From Microbacterium sp. SLBN-146 (GTDB lineage: Bacteria > Actinomycetota > Actinomycetes > Actinomycetales > Microbacteriaceae), in assembly GCF_006715145.1 (NCBI RefSeq), contig NZ_VFMR01000001.1:3038001-3102000 (forward strand): 64,000 bases of DNA, written 5' to 3'. Made by a program: the position numbers and the translations under genes. Positions 8,489 through 17,513 of this stretch are shown one piece after another. The notes under the pieces are model-generated. The model was not told the origin of the DNA, ran no database searches, and was given only the letters and a program-made list of their open reading frames with translations. The first letter of the stretch is position 1. The number at the start of each line of letters is the position of its first letter.

Positions 8489-9199
8489 TCAGTGCCCCAT
8501 GCCGAGTCCGCCATCCACGGGGATGACGGCGCCTGACACGTACGCCGCATCGTCGGATGCCAGCCATGTCACGACGCCCGCGACCTCGCCGGGAGTCGCG
8601 AAGCGACCGGCGGGGATGTTCTTCTTGTACTCGGCCTGGGTCTCTGCAGGCAGTTCCGCCGTCATGTCGGTCTCGATGAAGCCGGGCGCCACGATATTCG
8701 CCGTGATGCCGCGTCCACCGAGTTCGCGAGTGAGCGAGCGAGCGAATCCGACGAGGCCGCTCTTGGAGGATGCGTAGTTGATCTGACCGGCCGAGCCGTA
8801 CAGACCGACCACGGATGAGATGAGGATGACGCGACCCCAGCGAGCCTTGAGCATGCCCTTCGACGCGCGCTTGACGACACGGAAAGCGCCGCCGAGGTTC
8901 GTCGCGATTACCGAGTCGAAGTCGTCTTCCGTCATGCGCAGCAGCAGCGTATCCTTCGTGACTCCCGCGTTCGCGACGACGATCTCGATGGGACCGAGCT
9001 GCTTCTCGACCTCGGAGAACGCTGCGTCGACGGCGGCGGCGTCGGTGACGTCGGCGCGCACCGTGAGCGTTCCTTCAGGTCCCTCCCCCGAACGAGCCGT
9101 CACGGCTACGCGGTAGCCTTCGGCGACGAATCTCTCGGCGATGGCGCGGCCGATGCCGCGGTTTCCTCCGGTGACGAGGACGACACGGTCAGTGGGCAT
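8489..9199 (-). CDS. fabG: 3-oxoacyl-ACP reductase (SDR family)
   Basis: A 236-residue short-chain dehydrogenase/reductase. It shows the NADP-binding TGGNRGIG (residues 10-17), NAG near residue 80 and the catalytic Ser, Tyr and Lys in ISSVVGLYGSAGQINYASSK. It is most like FabG/MabA, which reduces 3-oxoacyl-ACP in fatty acid elongation. No inhA or other fatty acid gene is adjacent. A GAGGAG ribosome site precedes the ATG, and a TAGGCT -10 candidate lies about 40 bp upstream. Substrate assignment inside the SDR family is less certain than the fold. Confidence 0.85.
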   Translation of the reverse strand: MPTDRVVLVTGGNRGIGRAIAERFVAEGYRVAVTARSGEGPEGTLTVRADVTDAAAVDAAFSEVEKQLGPIEIVVANAGVTKDTLLLRMTEDDFDSVIATNLGGAFRVVKRASKGMLKARWGRVILISSVVGLYGSAGQINYASSKSGLVGFARSLTRELGGRGITANIVAPGFIETDMTAELPAETQAEYKKNIPAGRFATPGEVAGVVTWLASDDAAYVSGAVIPVDGGLGMGH

Positions 9200-9306
9200 G
9201 AAAGGCTCTCCTCGTGCGGTGACGGATCCGCACCAGCCTACTGGCGGTGCGGAAAGTCGTCGTCGCTAGGCTGGGACGCGGAAAGAGCACGACGGAAGGG
9301 CAGAGC

Positions 9307-9747
9307 GTGAGCACACCGGATTCACCTTCGACGAACGAGGCGAACGGCGCGACGCAACCGTCGTACGCGCCCCCCGCGGGCTACGGGTACGCGGCTCCCG
9401 CGGGTCCACCAGCGCCGCAGTACGCGCCCCCGCCCTATGGAGTGGCGCCGGGATACCCCTACGCGGGAGCCCCCGCGTACGGATATCCGCTCGTCAAGAC
9501 CAACGTCCTCTCGGTGATCTCCCTCGTTGCGAGCATCGTGGGCTTCTTCTGGATCCTGCCGTTCTTCGGACCGCTCACCGCCGTCATCACGGGACACATC
9601 GCTCTCGGTCAGATCCGTCGTCGTGGCGAGAAGGGGCGCGGGATGGCACTCGCCGGCGTCATCGTCGGCTATGTGGGCCTGGCGGTCATCCTCGGCATCG
9701 TCTTCCTCATCACGATTTCGGTCATCACGTCTTCGTCGTATCGGTGA
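9307..9747 (+). CDS. DUF4190-type membrane protein with Pro/Tyr-rich N-terminus
   Basis: A 146-residue protein. The first 60 residues are disordered and rich in Pro, Tyr, Ala and Gly (SYAPPAGYGYAAPAGPP). They precede two membrane helices (about 68-95 and 115-140) joined by the short loop GQIRRRGEKGRGMALAGVIV, the pattern of DUF4190 proteins. The function is unknown. The GTG at 9307 is chosen because GGAAGGG stands just upstream; a possible GTG at 9247 has no ribosome site. Confidence 0.75.
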   Translation: MSTPDSPSTNEANGATQPSYAPPAGYGYAAPAGPPAPQYAPPPYGVAPGYPYAGAPAYGYPLVKTNVLSVISLVASIVGFFWILPFFGPLTAVITGHIALGQIRRRGEKGRGMALAGVIVGYVGLAVILGIVFLITISVITSSSYR

Positions 9748-9780
9748 CCTTCCCCGGTGACCGGCGTAGGCTGGATCATC

Positions 9781-10131
9781 GTGAGGAACTCGCCGGATCG
9801 CCCGTCGGCGACGTCGCTGCCAGCGTCGCCGCACGACGACGCGCACTCGCGCTCACTGCGCTATCTCCTCCTCATGGGGGTTCGGATTCTGTGCTTCATC
9901 CTCATGGTCGTCATCACCCCCTACGGGTGGTACACGTGGGTGCTCGCCGCGGCCGCGGTGTTCCTTCCCTACTTCGCGGTGGTGCTCGCGAACGTCGGCG
10001 AGACGGCCCGTCGCGCGCCGGTGGATCCGGAGAAGACGTTGCCCATGATCGCCGCACCGGTACCCGAGTCCACGCCCCGCGTCATCCGCATCGAGGAGCG
10101 CCGCGAGCTCGACGACAGCGGCTCGCAGTGA
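9781..10131 (+). CDS. DUF3099-type small membrane protein
   Basis: A 116-residue protein with two closely spaced membrane helices (about 33-73, core GVRILCFILMVVITPYGWYT) and the sequence VFLPYFAVVLANVGE, typical of DUF3099 proteins of actinobacteria. The function is unknown. The GTG at 9781 is favoured by a TAGGCT box (9767-9772) 8 nt upstream. Its stop overlaps the GTG of the next gene. Confidence 0.75.
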   Translation: MRNSPDRPSATSLPASPHDDAHSRSLRYLLLMGVRILCFILMVVITPYGWYTWVLAAAAVFLPYFAVVLANVGETARRAPVDPEKTLPMIAAPVPESTPRVIRIEERRELDDSGSQ

Positions 10132-10337
10132 CGGGCGACGGCGTGCCCGTGATCTGCTCGCGCGTGGGGTGCCGCGAGGACGCGCACTGGCGGATCGATT
10201 GGCGGAACCCCAAGATCCACTCGCCGGAGCGGCGGAAGTCGTGGACGGCGTGCGATGAGCACGTCGGCTATCTGAGGGAGTTCCTCTCGGCCCGGTCCTT
10301 CCCGCTCGACGTCGCGCCGATCGAGGTCGCCTCGTGA
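10128..10337 (+). CDS. Small conserved Cys/His protein, unknown function
   Basis: A 69-residue protein starting with a GTG that overlaps the previous stop (GTGA) and ending in another GTGA overlap with the SURF1 gene, so it is translationally coupled on both sides. It has cysteines in ICSRVGCRED and TACDEHVG plus histidines nearby, a pattern that could bind one zinc or another metal. I recall similar short proteins in other actinobacteria beside SURF1 but know no function. The link to a cytochrome oxidase assembly factor makes metal handling a guess. Confidence 0.75.
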   Translation: MTGDGVPVICSRVGCREDAHWRIDWRNPKIHSPERRKSWTACDEHVGYLREFLSARSFPLDVAPIEVAS

Positions 10338-11188
10338 AGCGCTCACCGGTCGCCGTCCGCTGGGCGACCTACACCGCCGTCGCGATCGCCTTCGCGATCG
10401 CCTGCGCCTTCCTCGCGAACTGGCAGTTCACGCGAAACGCGGATCGTGCCGCCCAGCTGGAACTCGTCGAGTCGAACTACGACGCTCCCCCGGTCGCCCT
10501 GGCCGATGTCATCCCGCCCGGAGGCGAACTTTCGGCATCCGCGGAGTGGCAGCCCGTGCTTCTGAGCGGTGAGTACCTGAACGACGAACAGCTGCTCGTA
10601 CGTAATCGTCCGCATGGCGGCACAGCCGCCTTCGAGGTGCTCGTGCCCTTCCGTCTAGACGACGGACGGGTCCTGATGGTCAATCGTGGATGGGTGCCGC
10701 CGGGCAGGGAAGGACCGGAACCCGATGCGGTTCCGGCCGCGCCGTCGGGGCAGGTCGACGTCCTCGTCCGCGTCCGGCCCGGGGAGCCGCTCCCGTCGTC
10801 CGGTCGCACCGCCGACGAGGGTCAGGTGCCGACGATCAACCTACCCTTCATCGCCGATCGCCTTTCTGCGGAAACCGCACAGGAACTCGAGCTCAGCGCC
10901 TACGGGATCATGGCGTCGGAAGATCCCGCCCCCGAGACGCGGCCCGTCGCCTTGAGCGCGCCATCCGAAGACCCCGGGCCTCACCTGTCGTACGCGATCC
11001 AGTGGATCCTCTTCGCGATCATGGGCTTCATCTTCATCGGCTACATCATCCGCACCGAGATCATGGCCCGTCGAGAAGAGGCCGAAGAAGACGACACGGA
11101 TGCCGCGCCGCACCCTCCCGCGCCGACGGGCCGCCGCCGCGATCGAGACGCGGAAGACGAGGATGCGCTCCTCGACGCCGCGCGCTGA
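10334..11188 (+). CDS. SURF1-family cytochrome c oxidase assembly protein
   Basis: A 284-residue membrane protein with the SURF1 layout: one helix at each end (about 10-30 and 218-240) and a large external domain between, containing ANWQFTRNADRAAQLELVE and MVNRGWVPPGRE, the usual conserved W and NRGW motifs. SURF1 proteins help haem insertion into the aa3 oxidase. The last 40 residues form a charged cytoplasmic tail. The start is a GTG overlapping the preceding stop. It fits functionally with ctaA and ctaB further along. Confidence 0.9.
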   Translation: MKRSPVAVRWATYTAVAIAFAIACAFLANWQFTRNADRAAQLELVESNYDAPPVALADVIPPGGELSASAEWQPVLLSGEYLNDEQLLVRNRPHGGTAAFEVLVPFRLDDGRVLMVNRGWVPPGREGPEPDAVPAAPSGQVDVLVRVRPGEPLPSSGRTADEGQVPTINLPFIADRLSAETAQELELSAYGIMASEDPAPETRPVALSAPSEDPGPHLSYAIQWILFAIMGFIFIGYIIRTEIMARREEAEEDDTDAAPHPPAPTGRRRDRDAEDEDALLDAAR

Positions 11189-11196
11189 TCGGGTCG

Positions 11197-12795
11197 CTAC
11201 GCGAGCGAGATCAGGTCGGCGTAGTCTCGGCCCCAGATGTCCTCGACGCCGTCGGGCAGGATGAGGACCCGCTCGGGATTGAGCGCCTCTACGGCGCCTT
11301 CGTCGTGCGAAACCAAGACGACCGCGCCCTCGTAGTGCGCGAGGGCTCCGAGGATCTCCTCCCGCGAGGCGGGATCGAGGTTGTTCGTGGGCTCGTCGAG
11401 CAGCAGCATGTTCGCCGACGACACGACGAGGGTCGCGAGCGAAAGGCGCGTCTTCTCCCCGCCCGAGAGCACGCCTGCGGGCTTGAGCACGTCGTCGCCT
11501 GTGAAGAGGAAGGACCCGAGCACCTTCCGGGCTTCCGTCGCGGTGATATCGGGGGCCGCCGACATCATGTTCTCCAGCACGGAGCGACCGACATCGAGGT
11601 TCTCATGCTCCTGGGCGTAGTAGCCCACCTTGAGTCCGTGCCCGGGCTCGATGACACCCGTATCCGCCTTGTCGACCCCCGCGAGGATGCGCAGCAGCGT
11701 CGTTTTGCCTGCACCGTTGAGACCGAGGATGACGACTTTCGAACCGCGATCGATCGCCAGATCGACATCCGTGAAGATCTCCAGCGATCCGTAGGACTTC
11801 GACAGCCCGCTCGCCATGAGCGGCGTCTTTCCACACGGCGCGGGCTTGGGGAACCGCAGCTTTGCGACCCGGTCCTCCTGGCGTACATCGTCGAGCCCCG
11901 CCAGCAGCTTCTCGGCGCGGGCCACCATCTGATGAGCGGCAGCAGCCTTCGACGCCTTTGCTCCGAATCGGGCTGCCTGCTGCTGAAGCGCCGTCGCCTT
12001 CTTCTCCGCGCCGGCACGTTCCTTCTTGCGGCGTTCTTCGTCGGCGACCCGCTGACGGAGGTAGTTCTTCCAGTTCATGTTGTAGACGTCGATCACCTGG
12101 CGATTGGCGTCGAGGTAGAACACGCGGTTGACGGTCTCGCCCACGAGCTCGACGTCGTGCGAGATGACGATGAGGCCGCCCTTGTAGCCCTTGAGGAACT
12201 CGCGCAGCCACACGACGCTGTCGGCGTCGAGGTGGTTGGTCGGCTCGTCGAGGATCATCGTCTGGGCGTCGGAGAACAGGATGCGCGCAAGCTCGATCCT
12301 GCGACGCTGACCGCCCGAGAGTGTCTTGAGGGGCTGATCGAGGATGCGATCGGGCAGGGACAGGTTGTGAGCGATCGAGGCGGCCTCGGCCTCCGCGGCA
12401 TATCCGCCGAGCGCTTCGAAGCGCTCCGTGAGGTTCGCGTACTTCCGCATGGCTCGCGCCGCGGCCTCGGGATCGTCGTCGCCCATCGCGAGCGACGCGT
12501 CGTACATCCCCAGGGCGAGGGTGCCGAGACCGCGAGCATCTAGGATGCGCGTACGGGCCAGCATCTCGGGATCGCCCGACCTCGGATCCTGCGGGAGGTA
12601 GCCGAGTTCGCCGGACCTCTCCACCTTCCCGTCGGCGGCGATGAGATCACCCGCGAGGACTTTTGTCAGCGTCGTCTTGCCGGCTCCGTTGCGACCGACG
12701 AGTCCGATCTTGTCGCCCGGCGACACGCGGAACGACACGTCGGACATGAGGACGCGGGCTCCGACGCGGATCTCGAGGTCGTGCACGGCAAGCAC
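11197..12795 (-). CDS. ABC-F family ATPase (translation factor type)
   Basis: A 532-residue protein with two ABC domains and no membrane segments. Domain 1 has GRNGAGKTT and LSGGQRRRIELA with LDEPTNHLD; domain 2 has GLNGAGKTT, LSGGEKTRLSLA and LDEPTNNLD. A charged linker of about 80 residues (about 240-320, EERRKKERAGAEKKA) separates them, the P-site tRNA interaction motif of ABC-F proteins that act on ribosomes. Which ABC-F subgroup it is, and whether it confers antibiotic protection, cannot be told. The start GTG shares its promoter region with bioY. Confidence 0.88.
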   Translation of the reverse strand: MLAVHDLEIRVGARVLMSDVSFRVSPGDKIGLVGRNGAGKTTLTKVLAGDLIAADGKVERSGELGYLPQDPRSGDPEMLARTRILDARGLGTLALGMYDASLAMGDDDPEAAARAMRKYANLTERFEALGGYAAEAEAASIAHNLSLPDRILDQPLKTLSGGQRRRIELARILFSDAQTMILDEPTNHLDADSVVWLREFLKGYKGGLIVISHDVELVGETVNRVFYLDANRQVIDVYNMNWKNYLRQRVADEERRKKERAGAEKKATALQQQAARFGAKASKAAAAHQMVARAEKLLAGLDDVRQEDRVAKLRFPKPAPCGKTPLMASGLSKSYGSLEIFTDVDLAIDRGSKVVILGLNGAGKTTLLRILAGVDKADTGVIEPGHGLKVGYYAQEHENLDVGRSVLENMMSAAPDITATEARKVLGSFLFTGDDVLKPAGVLSGGEKTRLSLATLVVSSANMLLLDEPTNNLDPASREEILGALAHYEGAVVLVSHDEGAVEALNPERVLILPDGVEDIWGRDYADLISLA

Positions 12796-12853
12796 AGCAA
12801 AACGTCCGTTCCGTCAGTGGTGGGGTACAAAGGGCGGCAGAGGGCCAGCCCCC

Positions 12854-12860
12854 TAGTATA
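12854..12860. promoter_or_regulatory. Overlapping divergent -10 boxes for the ABC-F gene and bioY
   Basis: TAGTATA reads as TAGTAT on the plus strand and TATACT on the minus strand, so one element can serve as -10 for both genes, giving leaders of roughly 40 nt (bioY) and 50-60 nt (ABC-F). I saw no BioQ- or BirA-like operator near it. Confidence 0.45.
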
Positions 12861-12907
12861 AGTCGAGACCCGCCTCTCGCCGCGGGCGCCGAGATCGAAG
12901 GAGCCTC

Positions 12908-13540
12908 ATGTCGCTTGTCGCCGCACCTCCCCGCCGTGTCCTGGCAGATGTGTTCACACGTTCGGGGTCGAGGGGACGCACCTTCGCCGTCGACGCGGCA
13001 CTCGTCGTCACAGGCGCCGCTCTGGTGGCGGTTCTGGCGCAGGTGGAGATCCCGCTCCAGCCGGTGCCGATCACGGGCCAGACGCTCGGCGTCATCCTCG
13101 TCGGCGCAGCTCTCGGTCCGTGGAGGGGTGCCGCGGCGCTCACGACGTACCTTCTCGCCGGTCTCGCAGGACTCCCCGTCTTCGCCGGCTTCACCGGCAC
13201 CATCGCCGCCGTCATGAAGCCGAGCTTCGGCTTCGTCATCGGATTCATCTTCGCGGCATTCGTCGCGGGCTGGTTCGCGCGCAAGGCGTGGGACCGCAAG
13301 CCGGTGCTCGCGTTCGTCGGATTCGCCGCCGCGAGCGTCGTGCCCTTCGTCTTCGGCGTGCCCTACATGGCCTTCATCCTCAACGTCGTGCTCGGCGGCG
13401 AGTTCACCTTCGTCCAGATCCTGGAATTCGGCGTCTTCCCCTTCATCGTCGGCGGTGTCGTGAAGGCGGCCGTCGCTGCCGCACTCATCCCCGCGGCGTG
13501 GGCTCTCGTCCGCAAGGTCGACGCGCGCTCGAAGGACTGA
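12908..13540 (+). CDS. bioY: Biotin transporter BioY
   Basis: A 210-residue S-component of an ECF transporter for biotin. It has about six membrane helices and the BioY hallmarks: VPITGQTLGVILVGAALG, a TYLLAGLAGLPVF stretch and PSFGFVIGF. BioY can work with BioMN or with the shared ECF module; neither lies in this window. A GAAGGAG ribosome site precedes the ATG. It ends at a strong bidirectional terminator. Confidence 0.95.
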   Translation: MSLVAAPPRRVLADVFTRSGSRGRTFAVDAALVVTGAALVAVLAQVEIPLQPVPITGQTLGVILVGAALGPWRGAAALTTYLLAGLAGLPVFAGFTGTIAAVMKPSFGFVIGFIFAAFVAGWFARKAWDRKPVLAFVGFAAASVVPFVFGVPYMAFILNVVLGGEFTFVQILEFGVFPFIVGGVVKAAVAAALIPAAWALVRKVDARSKD

Positions 13541-13562
13541 CACCGCGCCGTCCCGTCGCTGA

Positions 13563-13604
13563 TATGAAGAACGCCCCGGCCGCACGGCCGGGGCGTTCTT
13601 CATA
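13563..13604. terminator. Bidirectional terminator between bioY and the iron operon
   Basis: A perfect 20-bp stem (13563-13582 with 13585-13604) closing on a 2-nt centre, with a GC-rich core and TTCTTC/GAAGAA ends. It lies between two convergent genes and can stop both. Confidence 0.92.
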
Positions 13605-13616
13605 GGACTCAGGGGA

Positions 13617-14645
13617 TCAGCCCTGCGCGACCGCGGTCGCCGCGGCGAGCTTCTCCACCATCTCCGGCAGGATCCACGGCAGCGTCAGCGCCGTCGGCGA
13701 GATCGCTGCGACGTTCTCCTCGCCGACGATCGCCGCGACGGCGCCCGCGGCGATCGCCGGAACGAGCTTCGTCCGGTCCGAGGTGAGGAACGTCTCGAGC
13801 GCTGCGTCGTTCTCGACCTGAGTGAAGATCACTTGGGCATCGATCTGATCGAGGTTCTCCGAGCTCACCGTCGTGTAGAAGCTCGACTCACCGTTGTCGA
13901 GCGCCGTGACCGACTCGGGCGTGACGAAGCCGAGGTCCTCGAGGATCTCGACGCGCGGGTCGGCGGGAAGGTAGAGGTAGAAGGTGTCGACGTCGTCCGA
14001 CGGGTAGGCGATCGTCGTGCCCGCGAACTCGGGGTGCTCGGCTGCCGCATCGGCGACCTGCGCGTCGAGATCGCTGAGGAGCTGCTCGGATTCGCTCTCG
14101 AGACCGAGGGCGCGGCCCGTCTCCGTGATGACGTCGCGCCACGGCGTCGCCCAAAGAGCCTCTTCGGGCGCGATGACGGCGATACCGGCGCCGGTCACTT
14201 CGTCGTACTCCTCCTGCGTCAACCCCGAGTACGGCGCGATGAGGACCTCGGCGTCAGCGGCCAGAAGCTCTTCGACCTTGAGCTCGTAGGTCGCGCTGTC
14301 GAGGATGACAGGCTCCTCACCGCCGAGTTCCTCGATCGCGTCCTCGACCCACGGAGTGATGCGGTTGTCACCTCCGCCATAATCCATCGACGCGATCGCA
14401 ACGGGCACGATGCCGAGGGCGAGGACGGCATCCGTGGCACCCCAGCCCCACGTCGCGATCCGCTCGGGCTTGGTCTCGATCGTCGTCTCGCCGTACATGT
14501 GCTCGAAGGTCACGGGGAAGCCATCGGCAGCGGGCGCATCCTCCGTCGGCGACGTGTCGCCGGCGGAACCCGCGCATCCCGTGAGGGCGAGGGCGCCCAC
14601 GATGGCCAGAGCGCCGAGTGCGGCGAAGCGGGGGGAACGTGTCAT
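13617..14645 (-). CDS. Iron-siderophore ABC transporter substrate-binding lipoprotein
   Basis: A 342-residue extracellular lipoprotein. The signal peptide ends in the lipobox LTGC (Cys24). The mature part has the FecB/PeripBP_2 fold, with WGWGATDAVLALGIVPVAI near the start and the long linking helix between two lobes. It is the last gene of the iron operon, after the ATPase by 20 bp, with AAAGGAA before its ATG. Neighbouring permeases and the siderophore-interacting protein identify the ligand as a ferric siderophore of unknown type. Confidence 0.93.
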   Translation of the reverse strand: MTRSPRFAALGALAIVGALALTGCAGSAGDTSPTEDAPAADGFPVTFEHMYGETTIETKPERIATWGWGATDAVLALGIVPVAIASMDYGGGDNRITPWVEDAIEELGGEEPVILDSATYELKVEELLAADAEVLIAPYSGLTQEEYDEVTGAGIAVIAPEEALWATPWRDVITETGRALGLESESEQLLSDLDAQVADAAAEHPEFAGTTIAYPSDDVDTFYLYLPADPRVEILEDLGFVTPESVTALDNGESSFYTTVSSENLDQIDAQVIFTQVENDAALETFLTSDRTKLVPAIAAGAVAAIVGEENVAAISPTALTLPWILPEMVEKLAAATAVAQG

Positions 14646-14665
14646 GGTGTTTCCTTTCGGTCGCG

Positions 14666-15490
14666 TCATTCGGTGTCCGGGGCGGCGTGGGCGCCGCCCG
14701 GAACAGGAATGACCAGGGGTGTGGAGGTCAGTGGGTCGGGGATCACGAGGGCATCGAGGTCGAAGGCCTCCGCGACGACGGCACTCGTGAGCACATCGCC
14801 GGGAGCGCCGTGGGCGACGATGGCTCCGTGGTTCATGACGATGAGATCGTCCGCGTACCGCGCGGCGAGATTCAGCTCGTGGAGCACGACGACGATCGTG
14901 GTGCCGTCGGTGCGGTTGAGGTCGCGCAAGAGGTCGAGCACCTCGATCTGGTGACTCAGATCGAGGAACGTCGTGGGCTCGTCGAGAAGGAGGATCTGGG
15001 GTTCCTGCGCCAGCGCCATGGCGATCCAGACGCGCTGACGCTGCCCTCCGGAGAGGTCGCCGAGCGGACGGTCAGCGAGGCCGAGAACTCCCGTCTTGCG
15101 CATCGCATCGTCGACGCGACTGGTATCCAGTGCGCTCCACCGCTGGAAGAGCCCACGGTGGGGGTAGCGGCCGCGCGAGACGAGTTCGCCGACGGTCAGG
15201 CCGTCGGGAGCGAGAGGATGCTGCGGGAGAAGGCCGACACTGCGGGCGAACTGCCGCCGTGGAATCGTCGAGACATCCTCGCCGTCCAGCTCGATGCGGC
15301 CCGCAAGCGGGCTGGTGACCCGTGCCAGGGCGCTCAGGAGGGTGGACTTCCCGCACGCGTTCGCACCGATGATCATCGTGATGCGGCCGGGCGCGAATTC
15401 GAGGTCGAGTCCCTCGATGACTCGGCGGCCGGGGTAGCCCGCCGAGAGTCCGCGCGCCGCCAATCGGGGGGCGGAGGAGATGTTCGTCAC
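14666..15490 (-). CDS. Iron-siderophore ABC transporter ATP-binding protein (FecE/FepC-like)
   Basis: A 274-residue ABC ATPase with Walker A GANACGKSTL (an alanine-cysteine variant typical of FepC), signature LSGGQRQRVW and Walker B ILLLDEPTTFLDL followed by SHQ, also typical of siderophore ATPases. It powers the two FecCD permeases encoded just upstream. The GTG start at 15490 overlaps the permease stop (GTGA), which sets the start. Upstream codons in the same frame lie inside the permease gene. Confidence 0.95.
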   Translation of the reverse strand: MTNISSAPRLAARGLSAGYPGRRVIEGLDLEFAPGRITMIIGANACGKSTLLSALARVTSPLAGRIELDGEDVSTIPRRQFARSVGLLPQHPLAPDGLTVGELVSRGRYPHRGLFQRWSALDTSRVDDAMRKTGVLGLADRPLGDLSGGQRQRVWIAMALAQEPQILLLDEPTTFLDLSHQIEVLDLLRDLNRTDGTTIVVVLHELNLAARYADDLIVMNHGAIVAHGAPGDVLTSAVVAEAFDLDALVIPDPLTSTPLVIPVPGGAHAAPDTE

Positions 15491-16506
15491 AGCTGTCGTC
15501 CTTTCGACGTCGCGAGGAACCACAGGAGGAACACGGCGCCGAGCGCGCCCGTGACGACGCCGACCGGCACCGAGACACCGGGGATCGCGTACTGCGCAAC
15601 GAGGTCGGCGCTCATCAGGAGGGTCGCTCCGACGGCCGCACTCGTGCCGACGGCGACCGCGCCGTGACCGAGGAGCGGGCGCGCGATCGCCGGAGCGCAG
15701 AGCGCGATGAACGAGATCGGCCCGACGAAGGCGCACGTGACGGCGGTGAGCACGACAGCGGTCACGACCGCCGTCATCCGCACGGTCGACGGACGCACGC
15801 CGAGCGATGCGGCGGTCTGAGGACCCATCTGTGTGACGGGAAGCCAGCGTCGTGCCGCGATGACGCCCGGCAGTGCGAGGACTGCCGCGACGAGGACGAT
15901 GAGGACGTTCCACCATGGCGTGGAGGCGAGGCTCCCGGTGAGCCAGATGAGCGCAGACTGGGCGAGTTCGACCTTCGCGCGGATCATGAGGAAGCTCGTG
16001 ATCGCCGCGCAGAGGAATGCCACGCCGACTCCCGCGAGGATCAGGCGATACCCTCCGTCACCGGCACGATTGCCTGCGAAGAGGAGGAAAGCGGCCACCG
16101 CAAGGCCGCCGAGGAACGCGGCGAGAGCGAGGAGCGGGCCCCCGACGCCGAACACGAGAATCGCGAAGACGGCTGCGGCGCCCGCTCCCCCGCTGATCCC
16201 GAGGAGGTCGGGACTCGCGAGCGGGTTCCGGAGGAGCGACTGCAGAAGCGCACCCGCGACACCGAGGCATGCCCCGACGACGAGCGCCATGGCGAGCCGC
16301 GGGGCGCGTACCTGAAAGACGACGTAGCTCTGAGCGCGGTCCCCCGCGCCCCAGAGGGTCGCCCACAGATCGGCCGGGGCGATCTCGAAGTCACCGACCG
16401 AGAGCGACACGGTCGCGATCGTGATCACCACGACCGCGAGAACGGATCCGACGAGAAGACGGCGGCGGCGCAGCCGGACGCGGATGTCGAGAATCGACGG
16501 ACTCAC
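15487..16506 (-). CDS. FecCD-family iron ABC transporter permease (second)
   Basis: A 339-residue permease with about ten membrane helices. It has family motifs RAPRLAMALVVGACLGVAGA and LLRNPLASPDLLGISGGAG, and FVGPISFIALCAPAIARPLLG near the C-terminus. It forms a heterodimer with the product of the gene upstream, as in FepD/FepG. The GTG start at 16506 overlaps the upstream stop, and its own stop overlaps the ATPase start, so translation is coupled. Confidence 0.95.
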   Translation of the reverse strand: MSPSILDIRVRLRRRRLLVGSVLAVVVITIATVSLSVGDFEIAPADLWATLWGAGDRAQSYVVFQVRAPRLAMALVVGACLGVAGALLQSLLRNPLASPDLLGISGGAGAAAVFAILVFGVGGPLLALAAFLGGLAVAAFLLFAGNRAGDGGYRLILAGVGVAFLCAAITSFLMIRAKVELAQSALIWLTGSLASTPWWNVLIVLVAAVLALPGVIAARRWLPVTQMGPQTAASLGVRPSTVRMTAVVTAVVLTAVTCAFVGPISFIALCAPAIARPLLGHGAVAVGTSAAVGATLLMSADLVAQYAIPGVSVPVGVVTGALGAVFLLWFLATSKGRQL

Positions 16507-17513
16507 AGCGCGATCCGCTTCCTGCGGAGCACGAGGCTGACGAGCACGGGCGCTCCTACGAAGGCGACGACGAGCCCGGCCTGCACCTCGCCGGGAGGTG
16601 CGATGACGCGCCCGATCACGTCGGCGCTCAGGAGGAGGACTGCTCCCGCCGGGGCACCGATCCACAAGAGCCAGCGGTAGTCGCCGCCGACGAGCGACCT
16701 CAGAACGTGCGGCACGACGAGCCCGAGGAAGACGATCGGTCCCGCGATCGCCGTCGCTCCGCCGCACAGCAGCACCGTCGCAACGATCCCGAGGGCGCGC
16801 GTCCGGGAGACGTTGTGCCCGAGACCCGATGCCGTGTCCTCACCGAGTGCGATGAGGTCGAGGCCGCGAGCGGAAAGGAGCGCGATGACAGCGCCGACCA
16901 GGAGCGGCACCGCGACGACGGCGACGGAATCGAGTCCGCGCGCCGTGAGTCCCCCCACTTGCCAGTACCGGAAGACGTCGAAGGCTGTGATGGATGTCGT
17001 CAGGATCAGAGTCGTGATGGCGGTGAGTCCGGCGGTGACGGCCGCGCCCGTCAGTGCGAGCTTCGCCGGATTCGAGGCGTCGGGACCGCGGGCTCCGATG
17101 AGGGCGACGACGACGGCTGCCGCGGCGGCGCCCGCGAAGGCGAACCAGACGAACCCGGCGGGCTGCGTGATCCCCAGAAGCGTGATCGCGGCGAGCACCG
17201 CGACGGAAGCACCCGCGTTGACGCCGAGCAGGCCCGGGTCGGCGAGCGGGTTCCTCGTGAGGCCCTGCATGAGGGTTCCCGCGAGGGCGAGAGCGGCGCC
17301 CGCCGCGATCCCGATGACCGTCCGGGGAATCCGCTGCGTCACGATCACGCTGTGATCGGCGATCGACATGTCGGGTCGCACGAGCGCGTCGATAACGACG
17401 GACGGAGCGACCGAGCGTGCGCCGACCATGAGGCTGATGACCGTCATGCCGGCGAGCAGCACGAGCATCACGAGCAGCAGAAGTCGTCCGCGCCGGTCGC
17501 GAACCGTCGTCAT
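16503..17513 (-). CDS. FecCD-family iron ABC transporter permease (first)
   Basis: A 336-residue permease of the FecCD family with about ten membrane helices. Motifs include RIPRTVIGIAAGAALALAG, LTRNPLADPGLLGVNAGAS and the conserved GPIVFLGLVVPHVLR. It pairs with the following permease. Its ATG at 17513 overlaps the stop of the siderophore-interacting protein gene (ATGA). Confidence 0.95.
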   Translation of the reverse strand: MTTVRDRRGRLLLLVMLVLLAGMTVISLMVGARSVAPSVVIDALVRPDMSIADHSVIVTQRIPRTVIGIAAGAALALAGTLMQGLTRNPLADPGLLGVNAGASVAVLAAITLLGITQPAGFVWFAFAGAAAAAVVVALIGARGPDASNPAKLALTGAAVTAGLTAITTLILTTSITAFDVFRYWQVGGLTARGLDSVAVVAVPLLVGAVIALLSARGLDLIALGEDTASGLGHNVSRTRALGIVATVLLCGGATAIAGPIVFLGLVVPHVLRSLVGGDYRWLLWIGAPAGAVLLLSADVIGRVIAPPGEVQAGLVVAFVGAPVLVSLVLRRKRIAL

